Origin: Candidatus Lindowbacteria bacterium RIFCSPLOWO2_12_FULL_62_27
Lineage (GTDB): Bacteria; Lindowbacteria; 2-12-FULL-62-27
Direction of reading: 5' to 3'
DNA: 64,000 nucleotides
NCBI GenBank assembly: GCA_001784175.1
Contig: MFPR01000028.1
Coordinates: forward strand, 69,606-133,605
The translations under genes and the position numbers were made by a program. A model generated the notes under the pieces. That model did no database searches, was not told the origin of the DNA, and saw nothing but the letters and a program-made list of their open reading frames with translations. Numbering within the stretch: the first letter of the stretch is position 1; each line of letters starts with the position of its first letter. Positions 50,558-59,042 of the stretch are shown here, in pieces.

Positions 50558-52315
50558 ATGGCTACACCTGCGAAAGCGTTTGAGACGGGAATGCAGCCGG
50601 CCCCCGCGCCGGAGGCCGCGACCAAAATGAAGGGCGCCGACATTCTGGAAGAGGCGCTGGTGCGCGAGGGCGTCGAGGTGATCTTCGGATATCCGGGCGG
50701 CGCGTCCATGGAAATCCATCAGTCCCTCACGCGAAAGGCCCGCATCCGCGTGGTCCTCCCGCGGCACGAGCAGGGCGGCGGGTTTGCGGCGCAAGGGTAT
50801 GCGCGCGTGACCGGCAAGGTGGGCGTGGCGCTGGCGACGTCGGGTCCCGGCGCGACCAATCTGGCCACGCCGATCGCGGACGCCAAACTCGATTCGATCC
50901 CGCTCGTGGCGATCACCGGACAGGTGCCGACCCCCGTGATCGGCAGGGACGCGTTTCAGGAAACCGACGTGGTGGGGTTTTCCAGGACGCTCACCAAGCA
51001 CAACTACATGGTCACGGACGTGAACGACCTCGCCCGCATCGTCAAGGAAGCGTTTCATATCGCGTCGACCGGCCGGCCGGGGCCGGTGTTGATCGACATT
51101 CCAAAGAACGTCCAGCAGGCGCACACGATCCCCAACTTTGACGAGCCGATGGACCTGCCCGGTTACCGGCCGCCCCGGGAGCCGAACCCGGCGCAGGTGC
51201 GGGCGGCGGCGCAGGCCATCGCCGAGTCCGAACGGCCGGTCCTTTACATCGGCGGCGGGTGCATCCATTCGGAGGCGCACGACGCGCTGATCAGGCTGGC
51301 CGAGAGGTGCAACATTCCGGTGGTGTCGACGGTGATGGGTCTCGGGTGTTTTCCGTCGAACCATCCCCTCTTTTTCGACATGCTGGGCATGCACGGCTCC
51401 GTGTATGCCAACTGGGCCGTGAGCCGCGCGGACCTGTTGATCGCGGCCGGGGTGCGCTTCGACGACCGGGTAACGGGCAAGGTTTCGGAATTTGCGAAAC
51501 ACGGAAAAATCATTCACATCGACATCGACGCCTCCGAGATCAACAAGAACAAGCCGGTCCAGATCCCGATCGTCGCCGATGCGCGCCTCGCGCTCGAAGC
51601 CATCCTGGCGCTGGCGAAACCCAAGGACCACCGGGACTGGATTTCGCAGATCGAGGAGGAGAAGAAAAAATTTCCGTACAAATACGACACGCAGGAAAAG
51701 GATATTCTGCCGCAGTTCGTGCTCGCTGAACTCAACGGGCTGATCGAGGGCCGGAACGTCATCATCACCATGGGCGTCGGCCAGCACCAGATGTGGGCCG
51801 CGCAGTGGCTGAAGATGCGCACGCCCCGGACGTTTCTCTCATCGTCGGGGCTCGGCTCGATGGGATTCGGCTACCCGGCGGCGCTCGGCGCCAAGCTTGG
51901 CCGACCTAACTTCGAGGTCGTCGACGTGGACGGCGACGGATCCTTCCTCATGAACATCCAGGAACTGGCCACCGCCTACGCCGAGAACATTCCGGTCAAG
52001 GCGCTCATCCTGAACAACCGGCACCTTGGCATGGTCGTGCAGTGGGAGGACCGGTTTTACGAAGCGAAGCGGGCGCAGACCTTCATCGGCGATCCGAACA
52101 ATCCCGAACAGGATTACCCCGATTTCACCGCCATCGCCGCCGCCTGCAAAATCCCCGGCCGGCACGTGACCCGCAAGGGCGACGTGCGGCCCGCGCTCGA
52201 GGAAATGCTCGCGGCGCGCACGCCCTACGTTCTGGATGTGTCGGTCAAATACACCGAACACGTTCTGCCGATGATTCCGGCCGGCAAAACGTTTGCCGAT
52301 ACCATCTACGAATAG
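50558..52315 (+). CDS. ilvB: Acetolactate synthase large subunit / thiamine-diphosphate enzyme
   Basis: A 585-residue thiamine-diphosphate enzyme of branched-chain amino acid synthesis: catalytic glutamate in RVVLPRHEQGGGFAAQGYAR, SGPGATNL, GQVPTPVIGRDAFQE, FDDRVTGK, and the ThDP motif VDVDGDGSFLMNIQEL...NNRHLGMVVQWED. The length is normal for the large subunit. A regulatory small subunit (ilvN) is not adjacent. The next gene, ubiE-like, begins at the stop. Confidence 0.93.
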   Translation: MATPAKAFETGMQPAPAPEAATKMKGADILEEALVREGVEVIFGYPGGASMEIHQSLTRKARIRVVLPRHEQGGGFAAQGYARVTGKVGVALATSGPGATNLATPIADAKLDSIPLVAITGQVPTPVIGRDAFQETDVVGFSRTLTKHNYMVTDVNDLARIVKEAFHIASTGRPGPVLIDIPKNVQQAHTIPNFDEPMDLPGYRPPREPNPAQVRAAAQAIAESERPVLYIGGGCIHSEAHDALIRLAERCNIPVVSTVMGLGCFPSNHPLFFDMLGMHGSVYANWAVSRADLLIAAGVRFDDRVTGKVSEFAKHGKIIHIDIDASEINKNKPVQIPIVADARLALEAILALAKPKDHRDWISQIEEEKKKFPYKYDTQEKDILPQFVLAELNGLIEGRNVIITMGVGQHQMWAAQWLKMRTPRTFLSSSGLGSMGFGYPAALGAKLGRPNFEVVDVDGDGSFLMNIQELATAYAENIPVKALILNNRHLGMVVQWEDRFYEAKRAQTFIGDPNNPEQDYPDFTAIAAACKIPGRHVTRKGDVRPALEEMLAARTPYVLDVSVKYTEHVLPMIPAGKTFADTIYE

Positions 52316-53028
52316 TTTCTCCCGTCCCTAACACGACTGCGGCTTTCCGTGGCCCCGACCCGCGGGCCGTTCAGGATCTCTTTGCCCGGATCGCGCCCCG
52401 GTATGATCTCCTCAATTCGCTCCTCTCGCTGGGACAGGACAACCGCTGGCGGCGCAAGGCGGCGGAGATGGTCGTGCCGGCCGCCGGCGAGCGGTTCCTG
52501 GACCTTGCGGCGGGCACCGGCGCGTTTTCTCGGGCGCTCCATGCGGCGCAGCCGGCCGTCCGGATCGTCGCGGCCGATTTCTGCGTCCCGATTCTTCGCC
52601 GGATGCCGGCCGGGGTCGCGCATCGCATCGGATCGGACGCGCTGCGGCTTCCGTTCCGCGCCGGCGCGTTCGACGGTTTCGTCGTCGCGTTTGGCGTGCG
52701 GAATTTCGCGGATCCCGCCCGGGCTCTTGCGGAACTGCGCCGCGTCCTGCGCCCATCCGGCCGGGGCCTGATCCTGGAATTCATGCGGCCGGAGCGTTCC
52801 TGGTTCGGCGCGGCCTATCGGCTCTACCTCGGTCTTTGGGTTCCGTTCCTCGGCGGCCTCTGCTCGGGATCGTTCGGCGCCTACCGGCACCTGACGCGGA
52901 CGGTCCGGTCATTTTTCACGCGGGACGAGTTCGTGTCGCTGCTGGCCGGCGCGGGGTTTTCGGTGGTGGCCCGGCGCGAGATGACGGCGGGCGCGGCGAC
53001 GGCGTTTCTCGTTCAAAAAGATTCCTAA
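52315..53028 (+). CDS. ubiE: UbiE/MenG-type C-methyltransferase
   Basis: A quinone-biosynthesis methyltransferase: VQDLFARIAPRYDLLNSLLSLGQDNRWRRKAAE, FLDLAAGTGAFSRAL, GSDALRLPFRAGAFDGFVVAFGVRNFAD and EFMRPER are the family signatures, and about 237 codons from here give the usual size. The start is uncertain: in this frame there is no ATG, GTG or TTG between the ilvB stop and the conserved domain. The nearest is a GTG 270 bases inside ilvB. A rare start codon (for example ACG 52333) or a sequence error is likely. Confidence 0.85.
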   Translation, partial: VSPVPNTTAAFRGPDPRAVQDLFARIAPRYDLLNSLLSLGQDNRWRRKAAEMVVPAAGERFLDLAAGTGAFSRALHAAQPAVRIVAADFCVPILRRMPAGVAHRIGSDALRLPFRAGAFDGFVVAFGVRNFADPARALAELRRVLRPSGRGLILEFMRPERSWFGAAYRLYLGLWVPFLGGLCSGSFGAYRHLTRTVRSFFTRDEFVSLLAGAGFSVVARREMTAGAATAFLVQKDS

Positions 53029-53098
53029 AGTTTCAAGGCGATCCGGCCGAAGAGTGGACAAGCGGGGGTGTCACTCTGTCACCTGAGAGGTGAGACGT

Positions 53099-53884
53099 AT
53101 GGGCCATCGAACATGGATATACATTGGACTAATCCTTCTTATTGCGAACCCCGCGTTTGCCAAGGTCAAGGACTTCCAATTCATCGAAGATCTTTCCTTC
53201 GCCATGCCCGGCGAAATTTCCGTCACGCAGGGCCTCAACAAGGCCGAGGTGCGGCGCCTCGCGTCCAAGACCCTGATCGACGAGGGCATCTGGGCGCAGA
53301 CCACCAACACCCTAAAAGCCAAATCGATCGTGCCGACCCACCTCACGTACGGCGTGAGCGAGCGGTTTGAGTTGTCTCTTGAAGTTCCCTATGTTTTCTT
53401 GGATAATGCCGTGACCGATTTCGACGGGATCGGCGATGTGGTGCTCCAGCAGAAGCTCCGCGTGAGCGATCAGGCCGGAGGCCGGCGCTGGCTGTCAAGC
53501 GCTTTCGGGATGCGGGTCGAACCGCCGACCGGCGACGCGTCCAAGGGAATCGGGAACGGCAAAACCGACGTCGAATTTTTCGGCGTCGGGATGAAGGAAA
53601 TCGGGTTTACGAAGTGGCTGGTCAACGTCGGCTACAATTTTGTGGGCGGCGAAAGGTACGGCAACGAGTTGAAATACAATGGTGGCGTCAACGCCTCGAT
53701 CCGGCCCGGCGTATCATTTCTCATGGAGTTCAATGGAATCGCCGGCACCAAGAACGAGGTGTATCTCGCGCCGGGGTTCCTCATCGAAACGCGCGGCATC
53801 TCGTTTCGCGTCGGCACCCAGTTCGGCATGAGCGACGACAGCTACAAGTACCGTTGGAATTTCAATTTGAGCAACAGCTTCTGA
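53099..53884 (+). CDS. Exported outer-membrane beta-barrel-like protein
   Basis: A 261-residue protein. The signal peptide MGHRTWIYIGLILLIANPAFA is cleaved before KVKDFQ. The mature part alternates polar and hydrophobic residues (THLTYGVSERFELSLEVPYVFL, FTKWLVNVGYNFVGG, EVYLAPGFLIETRGISFRVGTQFGMS) and ends in aromatic F (NLSNSF), as outer-membrane barrels do. It resembles the MetA-pathway/transporter-type barrel family. ATG 53099 follows GAGGTGA. Ligand unknown. Confidence 0.75.
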   Translation: MGHRTWIYIGLILLIANPAFAKVKDFQFIEDLSFAMPGEISVTQGLNKAEVRRLASKTLIDEGIWAQTTNTLKAKSIVPTHLTYGVSERFELSLEVPYVFLDNAVTDFDGIGDVVLQQKLRVSDQAGGRRWLSSAFGMRVEPPTGDASKGIGNGKTDVEFFGVGMKEIGFTKWLVNVGYNFVGGERYGNELKYNGGVNASIRPGVSFLMEFNGIAGTKNEVYLAPGFLIETRGISFRVGTQFGMSDDSYKYRWNFNLSNSF

Positions 53885-53919
53885 CGCGCTGACCGCCGCG
53901 TCGAGACAGGGTGGATGGG

Positions 53920-54543
53920 ATGGAAGTGCTGGACAAAGTTCGAGCCTATATAAAAACGAACCCGGAGGCGGCCAAACGGATCCTGATCCTGCTCGTGATT
54001 CTGGTCGTCGGTCTGCCCGCAGGGTTGTGGTATATCCGGTCGGCGGAGGAACGGGCGTACGCATTCTTTACCCAGGGCTATTATGCCTATCGCAACCGGA
54101 ACTACGGGCAGGCGGCCGGGCAGTTCAACCAACTGGTCAGCCTGCATCCCAACTCCAAATTCGCGGCGCTCGGGAGGTACTATCTCGGCATGACCCACTT
54201 GGCCAACAACAACGTGGACGAGGCGGCGGGGCAGTTCAAGTATTTCATCGACGAGAGCGGCCGGCACTATCTTCGTGAACGGGTCTTCACCATCTGGATG
54301 GCGCTGGAACTCAACGCCGGCCGGACCGAAAACTGCGTCTCGCTTGCCGACCGGTTCCTCACCGAGTTCGGCCGCACCTCCTCTTCGTCGCCGGAGGTGC
54401 TCTATCGCAAGGGCGTCGCGCTTCTGAGGCTGGGCCGCGCGGACGAGGCTGGGGCCAGTTTCAAGGAAGCGGCGGAATCGAAGGAGAACAATATTTTCGG
54501 GAGCCTCGCGTTTTACGCGCAAACCGCCCGCCCACAGTTGTAA
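53920..54543 (+). CDS. TPR protein with N-terminal membrane anchor
   Basis: About 207 residues. One transmembrane helix (RILILLVILVVGLPAGLWYI) is followed by tetratricopeptide repeats: AYAFFTQGYYAYRNRNYGQAAGQFNQLVSLHPNS, AALGRYYLGMTHLANNNVDEAAGQFKYFI and LYRKGVALLRLGRADEAGASFKEAA. Probably a periplasmic assembly scaffold. ATG 53920 is taken as start; GTG 53911 is also possible. Confidence 0.78.
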   Translation: MEVLDKVRAYIKTNPEAAKRILILLVILVVGLPAGLWYIRSAEERAYAFFTQGYYAYRNRNYGQAAGQFNQLVSLHPNSKFAALGRYYLGMTHLANNNVDEAAGQFKYFIDESGRHYLRERVFTIWMALELNAGRTENCVSLADRFLTEFGRTSSSSPEVLYRKGVALLRLGRADEAGASFKEAAESKENNIFGSLAFYAQTARPQL

Positions 54544-54566
54544 CCCCGCAACCGGAGCGTTGAACG

Positions 54567-55538
54567 ATGCCTTGGAAACGGTGGATCAAGTCGCTATGTA
54601 AATTTTTGGCTGTGACCTTTCTCGCCCTCAGCGTCACCTGGATCATGCTGACCCGGACGGTCGGACACCGCGTGGTGCCGGCGGTCAAGGGCCTGCAGGA
54701 GGCGGACGCGGTCCGGATTCTTGACCGGGCGGACCTCGAGCCGGTGGTTGAGCGCAATTACAGAAAAACCGATCCGGCCGGCGTCGTCTACGACCAGCGG
54801 CCGGCGGCCAACGCCAAGGTGCATGAGGGCCGCCGCGTCAAAGTCTTCGTGTCGCTCGGACCGGCCCGCGCCGTCATGCCGGATTTGCGGGGGCTGAGTT
54901 TGACGGAGGCGAAAAACAGAATCCGCGCGGTGGGCGAGGAGCGTCAGGTCCGGGGCGGACTCACGCTCGACATGCTCTCGAGAACCTCCCACCCCACCGT
55001 CCCGCCTGAACATGTCATTTCGCATTTTCCGCCGCCGGGCCAGGAGGTCGTCATCGGGGACAAGGTACAGCTTCTGGTTTCGACCGGACCCAGCCGCACG
55101 ACGGTTGTCGTGCCCAATTGCGTCGGCATGACGCAGTCGGCGGCGGAGGAGGAGATGACCAACGCGGGGTTGGCTGTCCAGCGGGTGACGCGGGAGTATT
55201 CCAGCCAGGAGCCGGGATTGGTCCTGCGGACGGTTCCCGAATCCGGCACGCCGCTGGCCACGGGCGACTGGGTCAACCTCGTCATCAGCGCGCCCCGTGG
55301 GCCCCGGATTTCAACCAAACCCCGTTTCATCCTGATCCGGTATGTCGTGCCGCTGCTCATGGAGCCGATGCCGTTCAATCTCGTCATCGCCGATCGCGAA
55401 GGGCCCCGGACCATTTACACAGGCACGCCGACGCCCGGCAAGATCCTCGATTTCGCCGAACGCGTCGTCGGCGACGCCGAACTCAAGGTCTACGTCGACG
55501 GCATTCTCTCCAAGACCATCCCGTACAAGACTCCCTGA
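54567..55538 (+). CDS. PASTA-domain membrane protein
   Basis: A 323-residue protein with an N-terminal transmembrane helix (FLAVTFLALSVTWIML) and three PASTA domains (VPAVKGLQEADAVRILDRADLEP..., MPDLRGLSLTEAKNRIRAVG..., VPNCVGMTQSAAEEEMTNAGLAV...). PASTA domains bind peptidoglycan or lipid II. There is no kinase or transpeptidase domain, so this is a stand-alone form. The C-terminal 90 residues are an unassigned beta domain. Confidence 0.88.
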   Translation: MPWKRWIKSLCKFLAVTFLALSVTWIMLTRTVGHRVVPAVKGLQEADAVRILDRADLEPVVERNYRKTDPAGVVYDQRPAANAKVHEGRRVKVFVSLGPARAVMPDLRGLSLTEAKNRIRAVGEERQVRGGLTLDMLSRTSHPTVPPEHVISHFPPPGQEVVIGDKVQLLVSTGPSRTTVVVPNCVGMTQSAAEEEMTNAGLAVQRVTREYSSQEPGLVLRTVPESGTPLATGDWVNLVISAPRGPRISTKPRFILIRYVVPLLMEPMPFNLVIADREGPRTIYTGTPTPGKILDFAERVVGDAELKVYVDGILSKTIPYKTP

Positions 55539-55580
55539 CACGTCTTACGACCGGCCCCCGATTCTGCCGATAAGGGGGAT

Positions 55581-56471
55581 ATGGAGAAGTATGCAGAGGT
55601 CGAAGACTTCTTGAAGTACCTGTCGGTTGAACGCGGGATGGCGCTCAACAGCGTTTGGGCCTACGGGCGGGATTTGCGGACTTTCATGAGCCACGCAAAA
55701 AAGGACGGCCGGGCCCTCGCCTCGGTCGACGGCCAGTGGATCCAGGATTACCTCGCCGCAGTCCAGCAAGAGGGCCTTTCGGCGCGGAGCGCCACTCGGG
55801 CCCTGTCAGCCATCAAATCATTTTTCCGGTACCTGGTGTCGACCGGACAGATCGCGGCGGACCGCGTGGCCGAGGTGCAAAGCCCGCGGCTGAGGAAATC
55901 GGTCCCGGGATTTCTGGAATTGCCGGAGATCACCCGGCTGATCCAATCCGTCCCGGAGGATTCGCCGGTCGGCATCCGGGACCGCGCGATGCTGGAACTC
56001 CTCTACGGCGCGGGCCTCCGGGTGACCGAGGTGTGCGACTTGAGTATCTCCCAACTCGATCTGGAAAATGGATTTGTCACCGTCATCGGCAAGGGAAACA
56101 AGGAGCGAACGGTTCCGATCGGCCGGCAGGCCCTGAAGGCATTGGCACGATACTTGAAAGAGGGCCGCGCGAATTTTCTGAATGGAAAACATACCGATCG
56201 CGTCTTTCTCTCCGGCCGGGGGCTTGGCTGGACGCGGCAGGGGATCTGGAAATGGCTACGCGCGATCGCGAGGTCGGCGGGAATGCCGAAAACAATTTAC
56301 CCGCATCTCATTCGCCACACGTTCGCGACGCATGTCCTCTCGGGCGGCGCGGACCTCCGCAGCGTCCAGGAACTGCTGGGCCACGCCGATATCTCGACCA
56401 CCGAAATCTACACGCACATCAACACGCCGCGGCTCCGCCAACTCCACCGGCAGTACCATCCGCGCGCCTGA
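55581..56471 (+). CDS. Tyrosine recombinase XerC/XerD
   Basis: A 296-residue Xer recombinase, the standard size. The N-terminal SAM-like domain is FLKYLSVERGMALNSVWAYGRDLRTFM. Catalytic residues: R in GAGLRVTEVCDL, K in GKGNKERTVPIG, HLIRHTFATH, GHADISTTEIYTHI with the tyrosine. It resolves chromosome dimers at dif with its partner. Its place in a chromosomal gene row and its length separate it from the two island integrases. Confidence 0.93.
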   Translation: MEKYAEVEDFLKYLSVERGMALNSVWAYGRDLRTFMSHAKKDGRALASVDGQWIQDYLAAVQQEGLSARSATRALSAIKSFFRYLVSTGQIAADRVAEVQSPRLRKSVPGFLELPEITRLIQSVPEDSPVGIRDRAMLELLYGAGLRVTEVCDLSISQLDLENGFVTVIGKGNKERTVPIGRQALKALARYLKEGRANFLNGKHTDRVFLSGRGLGWTRQGIWKWLRAIARSAGMPKTIYPHLIRHTFATHVLSGGADLRSVQELLGHADISTTEIYTHINTPRLRQLHRQYHPRA

Positions 56472-56474
56472 GTC

Positions 56475-57722
56475 GTGATCGGCCGGCTGAACAAAATCCT
56501 TACGGCGGAGATGCGCGAGATCATCGCCCGCCTCGGCCGGCTCACGGATGCGCCGCTCTATCTCGTCGGCGGGCCTGTGCGGGATCTTGTGATGAACCGG
56601 AAAATCCTCGATCTGGATATGGCCGTCGAAGCCGATCCGGCGGATCTCGGCGCCAGACTCGCGGCCGACCTGCACGGGACGGTGCTGGTCCATCCCCGGT
56701 TTCATACCTGCAAAATCACAACGCCGGCCGGCACGGTCGTCGACCTCGCCCAGACGCGGCGCGAATCCTATCCCGAACCGGCCCGGCTCCCGGTGGTCGA
56801 ACCGGGCGCCTCCATCGCCGACGATCTCGCCCGGCGGGATTTCTCGATTCAGGCGATGGCCATGCGGCTGAACGGATCGGACGCCGGACAGATCGTCGAT
56901 CCGTTTCAGGGCCGCCGCGACATCGATCGCCGGCTCATCCGTATCCTCCATCCGAACAGCTTCCGCGACGATCCCGTTCGAGCATTCCGCGCGGCGCGGT
57001 ACTCGGCCCGATTCGGATTTCGATTGGAACGTCAAACCGCCGCCGCCTTGCGCGATCTGACCCGCCGTCCGGAATGGCTGCGCATCGCGTCGGATCGCGT
57101 CATGGACGAATGGCATCGGGCGTTCGAGGAGGAGAAGTGGATCGCGGCGCTCCGGGCGCTCGGCCGGATGGGGCTTCTGGCATGGTTGGGCATCCGCTGG
57201 CCGGTGGACTTGAAAGCTCTGCGGCGAATGGACGGCAGTTTTAAAACAGTGCGAACCTGGTATGATCCACCGACGCCTTTCCCTCTTTGGGCCTCCCGAT
57301 TCGTGGCTTTCCTGTCATTGGTCCCCGCACCGGTTCGGCTTCGGATCGGCCGGAGTCTCCCCTTTTCAAAAATAATCAAAAAACCGTTTCAGGCCGCCGT
57401 GGACGCCGCACGGCTGGCGACAACCTTGAACGCGGATCTGCGGCCCAGCCGCATCGTCGATCTCCTGGAGCGGGTCCCGCCCGAATGGATGCCGGTTCTC
57501 CACGCGCGCGCGGCTGGCCGGGCCCGCCGGCATATCCAGCGGTATATATATATATGGAGAGGCGCCCGGCCCCCGGTGACAGGCGACGACCTCCGGAACT
57601 GGGGGGTCCCCCCGGGTCCGGCCTATCCGCGCCTCCTGCATCGCATTCGAGCGGCGGCGCTGGACGGCCGGATTCGCGTCCCGGAAGACATCCGCCGTAT
57701 TGTGGAGCGGGCCAAAATCTGA
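56475..57722 (+). CDS. CCA-adding enzyme/poly(A) polymerase family tRNA nucleotidyltransferase
   Basis: A 415-residue class II nucleotidyltransferase: LYLVGGPVRDLVMNRKILDLDMAV holds GG and DxD, RRDFSIQAMAM and DPFQGRRDI follow, and DDPVRAFRAARYSARFGF is the nucleotide-specificity block. The C-terminal part lacks a recognisable HD domain. Both tRNA genes in the window lack encoded CCA, so such an enzyme is needed. Start GTG 56475, three bases after the xer stop. Confidence 0.9.
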   Translation: MIGRLNKILTAEMREIIARLGRLTDAPLYLVGGPVRDLVMNRKILDLDMAVEADPADLGARLAADLHGTVLVHPRFHTCKITTPAGTVVDLAQTRRESYPEPARLPVVEPGASIADDLARRDFSIQAMAMRLNGSDAGQIVDPFQGRRDIDRRLIRILHPNSFRDDPVRAFRAARYSARFGFRLERQTAAALRDLTRRPEWLRIASDRVMDEWHRAFEEEKWIAALRALGRMGLLAWLGIRWPVDLKALRRMDGSFKTVRTWYDPPTPFPLWASRFVAFLSLVPAPVRLRIGRSLPFSKIIKKPFQAAVDAARLATTLNADLRPSRIVDLLERVPPEWMPVLHARAAGRARRHIQRYIYIWRGARPPVTGDDLRNWGVPPGPAYPRLLHRIRAAALDGRIRVPEDIRRIVERAKI

Positions 57723-57734
57723 CATACTTCCGGC

Positions 57735-57980
57735 ATGACCCTGACGCCCGGGACATCTTTAAACGGGTATGTGATCTACAAGAACCAGCAGGATAATCCT
57801 GGAAAGTTTGTCGTCCGTGTCCGGCGCAATGTCGGCGCCGACTCGATCGTCGACCCCGTCCCGCTCGCGGTGGTGGACAGCCTCGACTCGGCCCGCCATG
57901 CGATCCGGGATACGGACTGCCTTCTGTGCCTGCCGCGCGGACCGCAGGACGACCCGAACGTCGTCGAGACGTGGGTCTAG
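57735..57980 (+). CDS. Hypothetical protein (81 aa)
   Basis: An unrecognised small acidic protein (NGYVIYKNQQDNPGKFVVRVRRNVGADSIVDPVPLAVVDSLDSARHAI). It sits between the CCA enzyme and the next exported protein, with gaps of 12 and 2 bases, in an operon-like row. Confidence 0.6.
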   Translation: MTLTPGTSLNGYVIYKNQQDNPGKFVVRVRRNVGADSIVDPVPLAVVDSLDSARHAIRDTDCLLCLPRGPQDDPNVVETWV

Positions 57981-57982
57981 CC

Positions 57983-59038
57983 ATGTCGAACCGGCGTCTC
58001 TGGTCTGCGCGCATCTTTCTGCTCGCCGCCGTTCTTCTTGCGTCGCCTGTCGCCCCTCTTGAGGCGCGGGAGTTTGAACTGGACAGCAAGGAGGACAAAG
58101 TCACGTTTCAGTTTCAGCCGAAAGGTCCCGGCAAGGTCGTATTGACCGGCAAATGGGAGGGAACCGCCAAAGTCCTCGATGTGGGGCTTTACATGCCGAC
58201 CGCTTGGCTGGCGCACCGGCGCACCACGGTGAAACAGAATCCATTCGAAATGACGTGGGACCTGAACGAAAAAGAGTTGGAAGAGGGAACCAATCGGCCG
58301 TGGAAGATCGTCCTTCGGACGACCGGCGGCTCCGCCAAGGGCGAGGCGGACGTCACCGGCGACGCGCTCCAGACGGAGGAGGAACGCGCGTCGAAAACGA
58401 AAAAAGACGCGCCTCGCTCCGAAGCCGATCCCGGACTGAGCGCGCCGGTCCGAGAGGAAGGCCCCCCCATCGCGCTCGACGATTTTGGGCTTCGGGTCCG
58501 CCGGGGATTTCTCGAAACGCCCTATTATAAACCATGGGTGGATAAAATCACCTCAGGCAAAAAAAACGCCAAAATCGATATTCGTCCCCTTGGACTCACC
58601 GTCACGCCCTCGATTAGAAAAATACAGACTCGCTACGGCAGCCTCTCCCTCACTGTCCGTAACATCACATTGACGCCCGCGCAGAATGTCTCGCTCGTCG
58701 AATCGATCAGCGGCGGCGTTGAAACCCGCATTGAACTGCTCATCCGCGTCGAACTGCCGGGCTGGCATCTTCTCGCGGTCCAGCTCTCGCCCTTTACGGC
58801 GTACACCGGCGAGCCGCCGCGCCTGACGTCGATGCAGATCGAAACCCGGTCCCTGTCGCGGGGGGAGGTCATTCCGTCGACGTCCTACCCGCTCGCGAGC
58901 GGCGAAAGCATTTTGCTGGTGCCGATCATCCTGTCCCAGCCCGGGGAATATCTCGTTTCGGCGCAGCCCATCGCGCGGGAACCGAGCGAAGTTCTGTTTA
59001 TTCTTGGTGGAATTGAGCTGTATCGCCTGTCCAATTAA
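57983..59038 (+). CDS. Exported protein of unknown function
   Basis: A 351-residue protein with signal peptide (WSARIFLLAAVLLASPVAPLEA), an N-terminal beta domain, a charged linker (EEERASKTKKDAPRSEADPG) and a C-terminal beta domain (SLSLTVRNITLTPAQNVSLVESI, LLVPIILSQPGEYLVSAQPI). No family recognised. ATG 57983 is preferred: it comes directly after the upstream stop. Confidence 0.65.
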   Translation: MSNRRLWSARIFLLAAVLLASPVAPLEAREFELDSKEDKVTFQFQPKGPGKVVLTGKWEGTAKVLDVGLYMPTAWLAHRRTTVKQNPFEMTWDLNEKELEEGTNRPWKIVLRTTGGSAKGEADVTGDALQTEEERASKTKKDAPRSEADPGLSAPVREEGPPIALDDFGLRVRRGFLETPYYKPWVDKITSGKKNAKIDIRPLGLTVTPSIRKIQTRYGSLSLTVRNITLTPAQNVSLVESISGGVETRIELLIRVELPGWHLLAVQLSPFTAYTGEPPRLTSMQIETRSLSRGEVIPSTSYPLASGESILLVPIILSQPGEYLVSAQPIAREPSEVLFILGGIELYRLSN

Positions 59039-59042
59039 TGAC

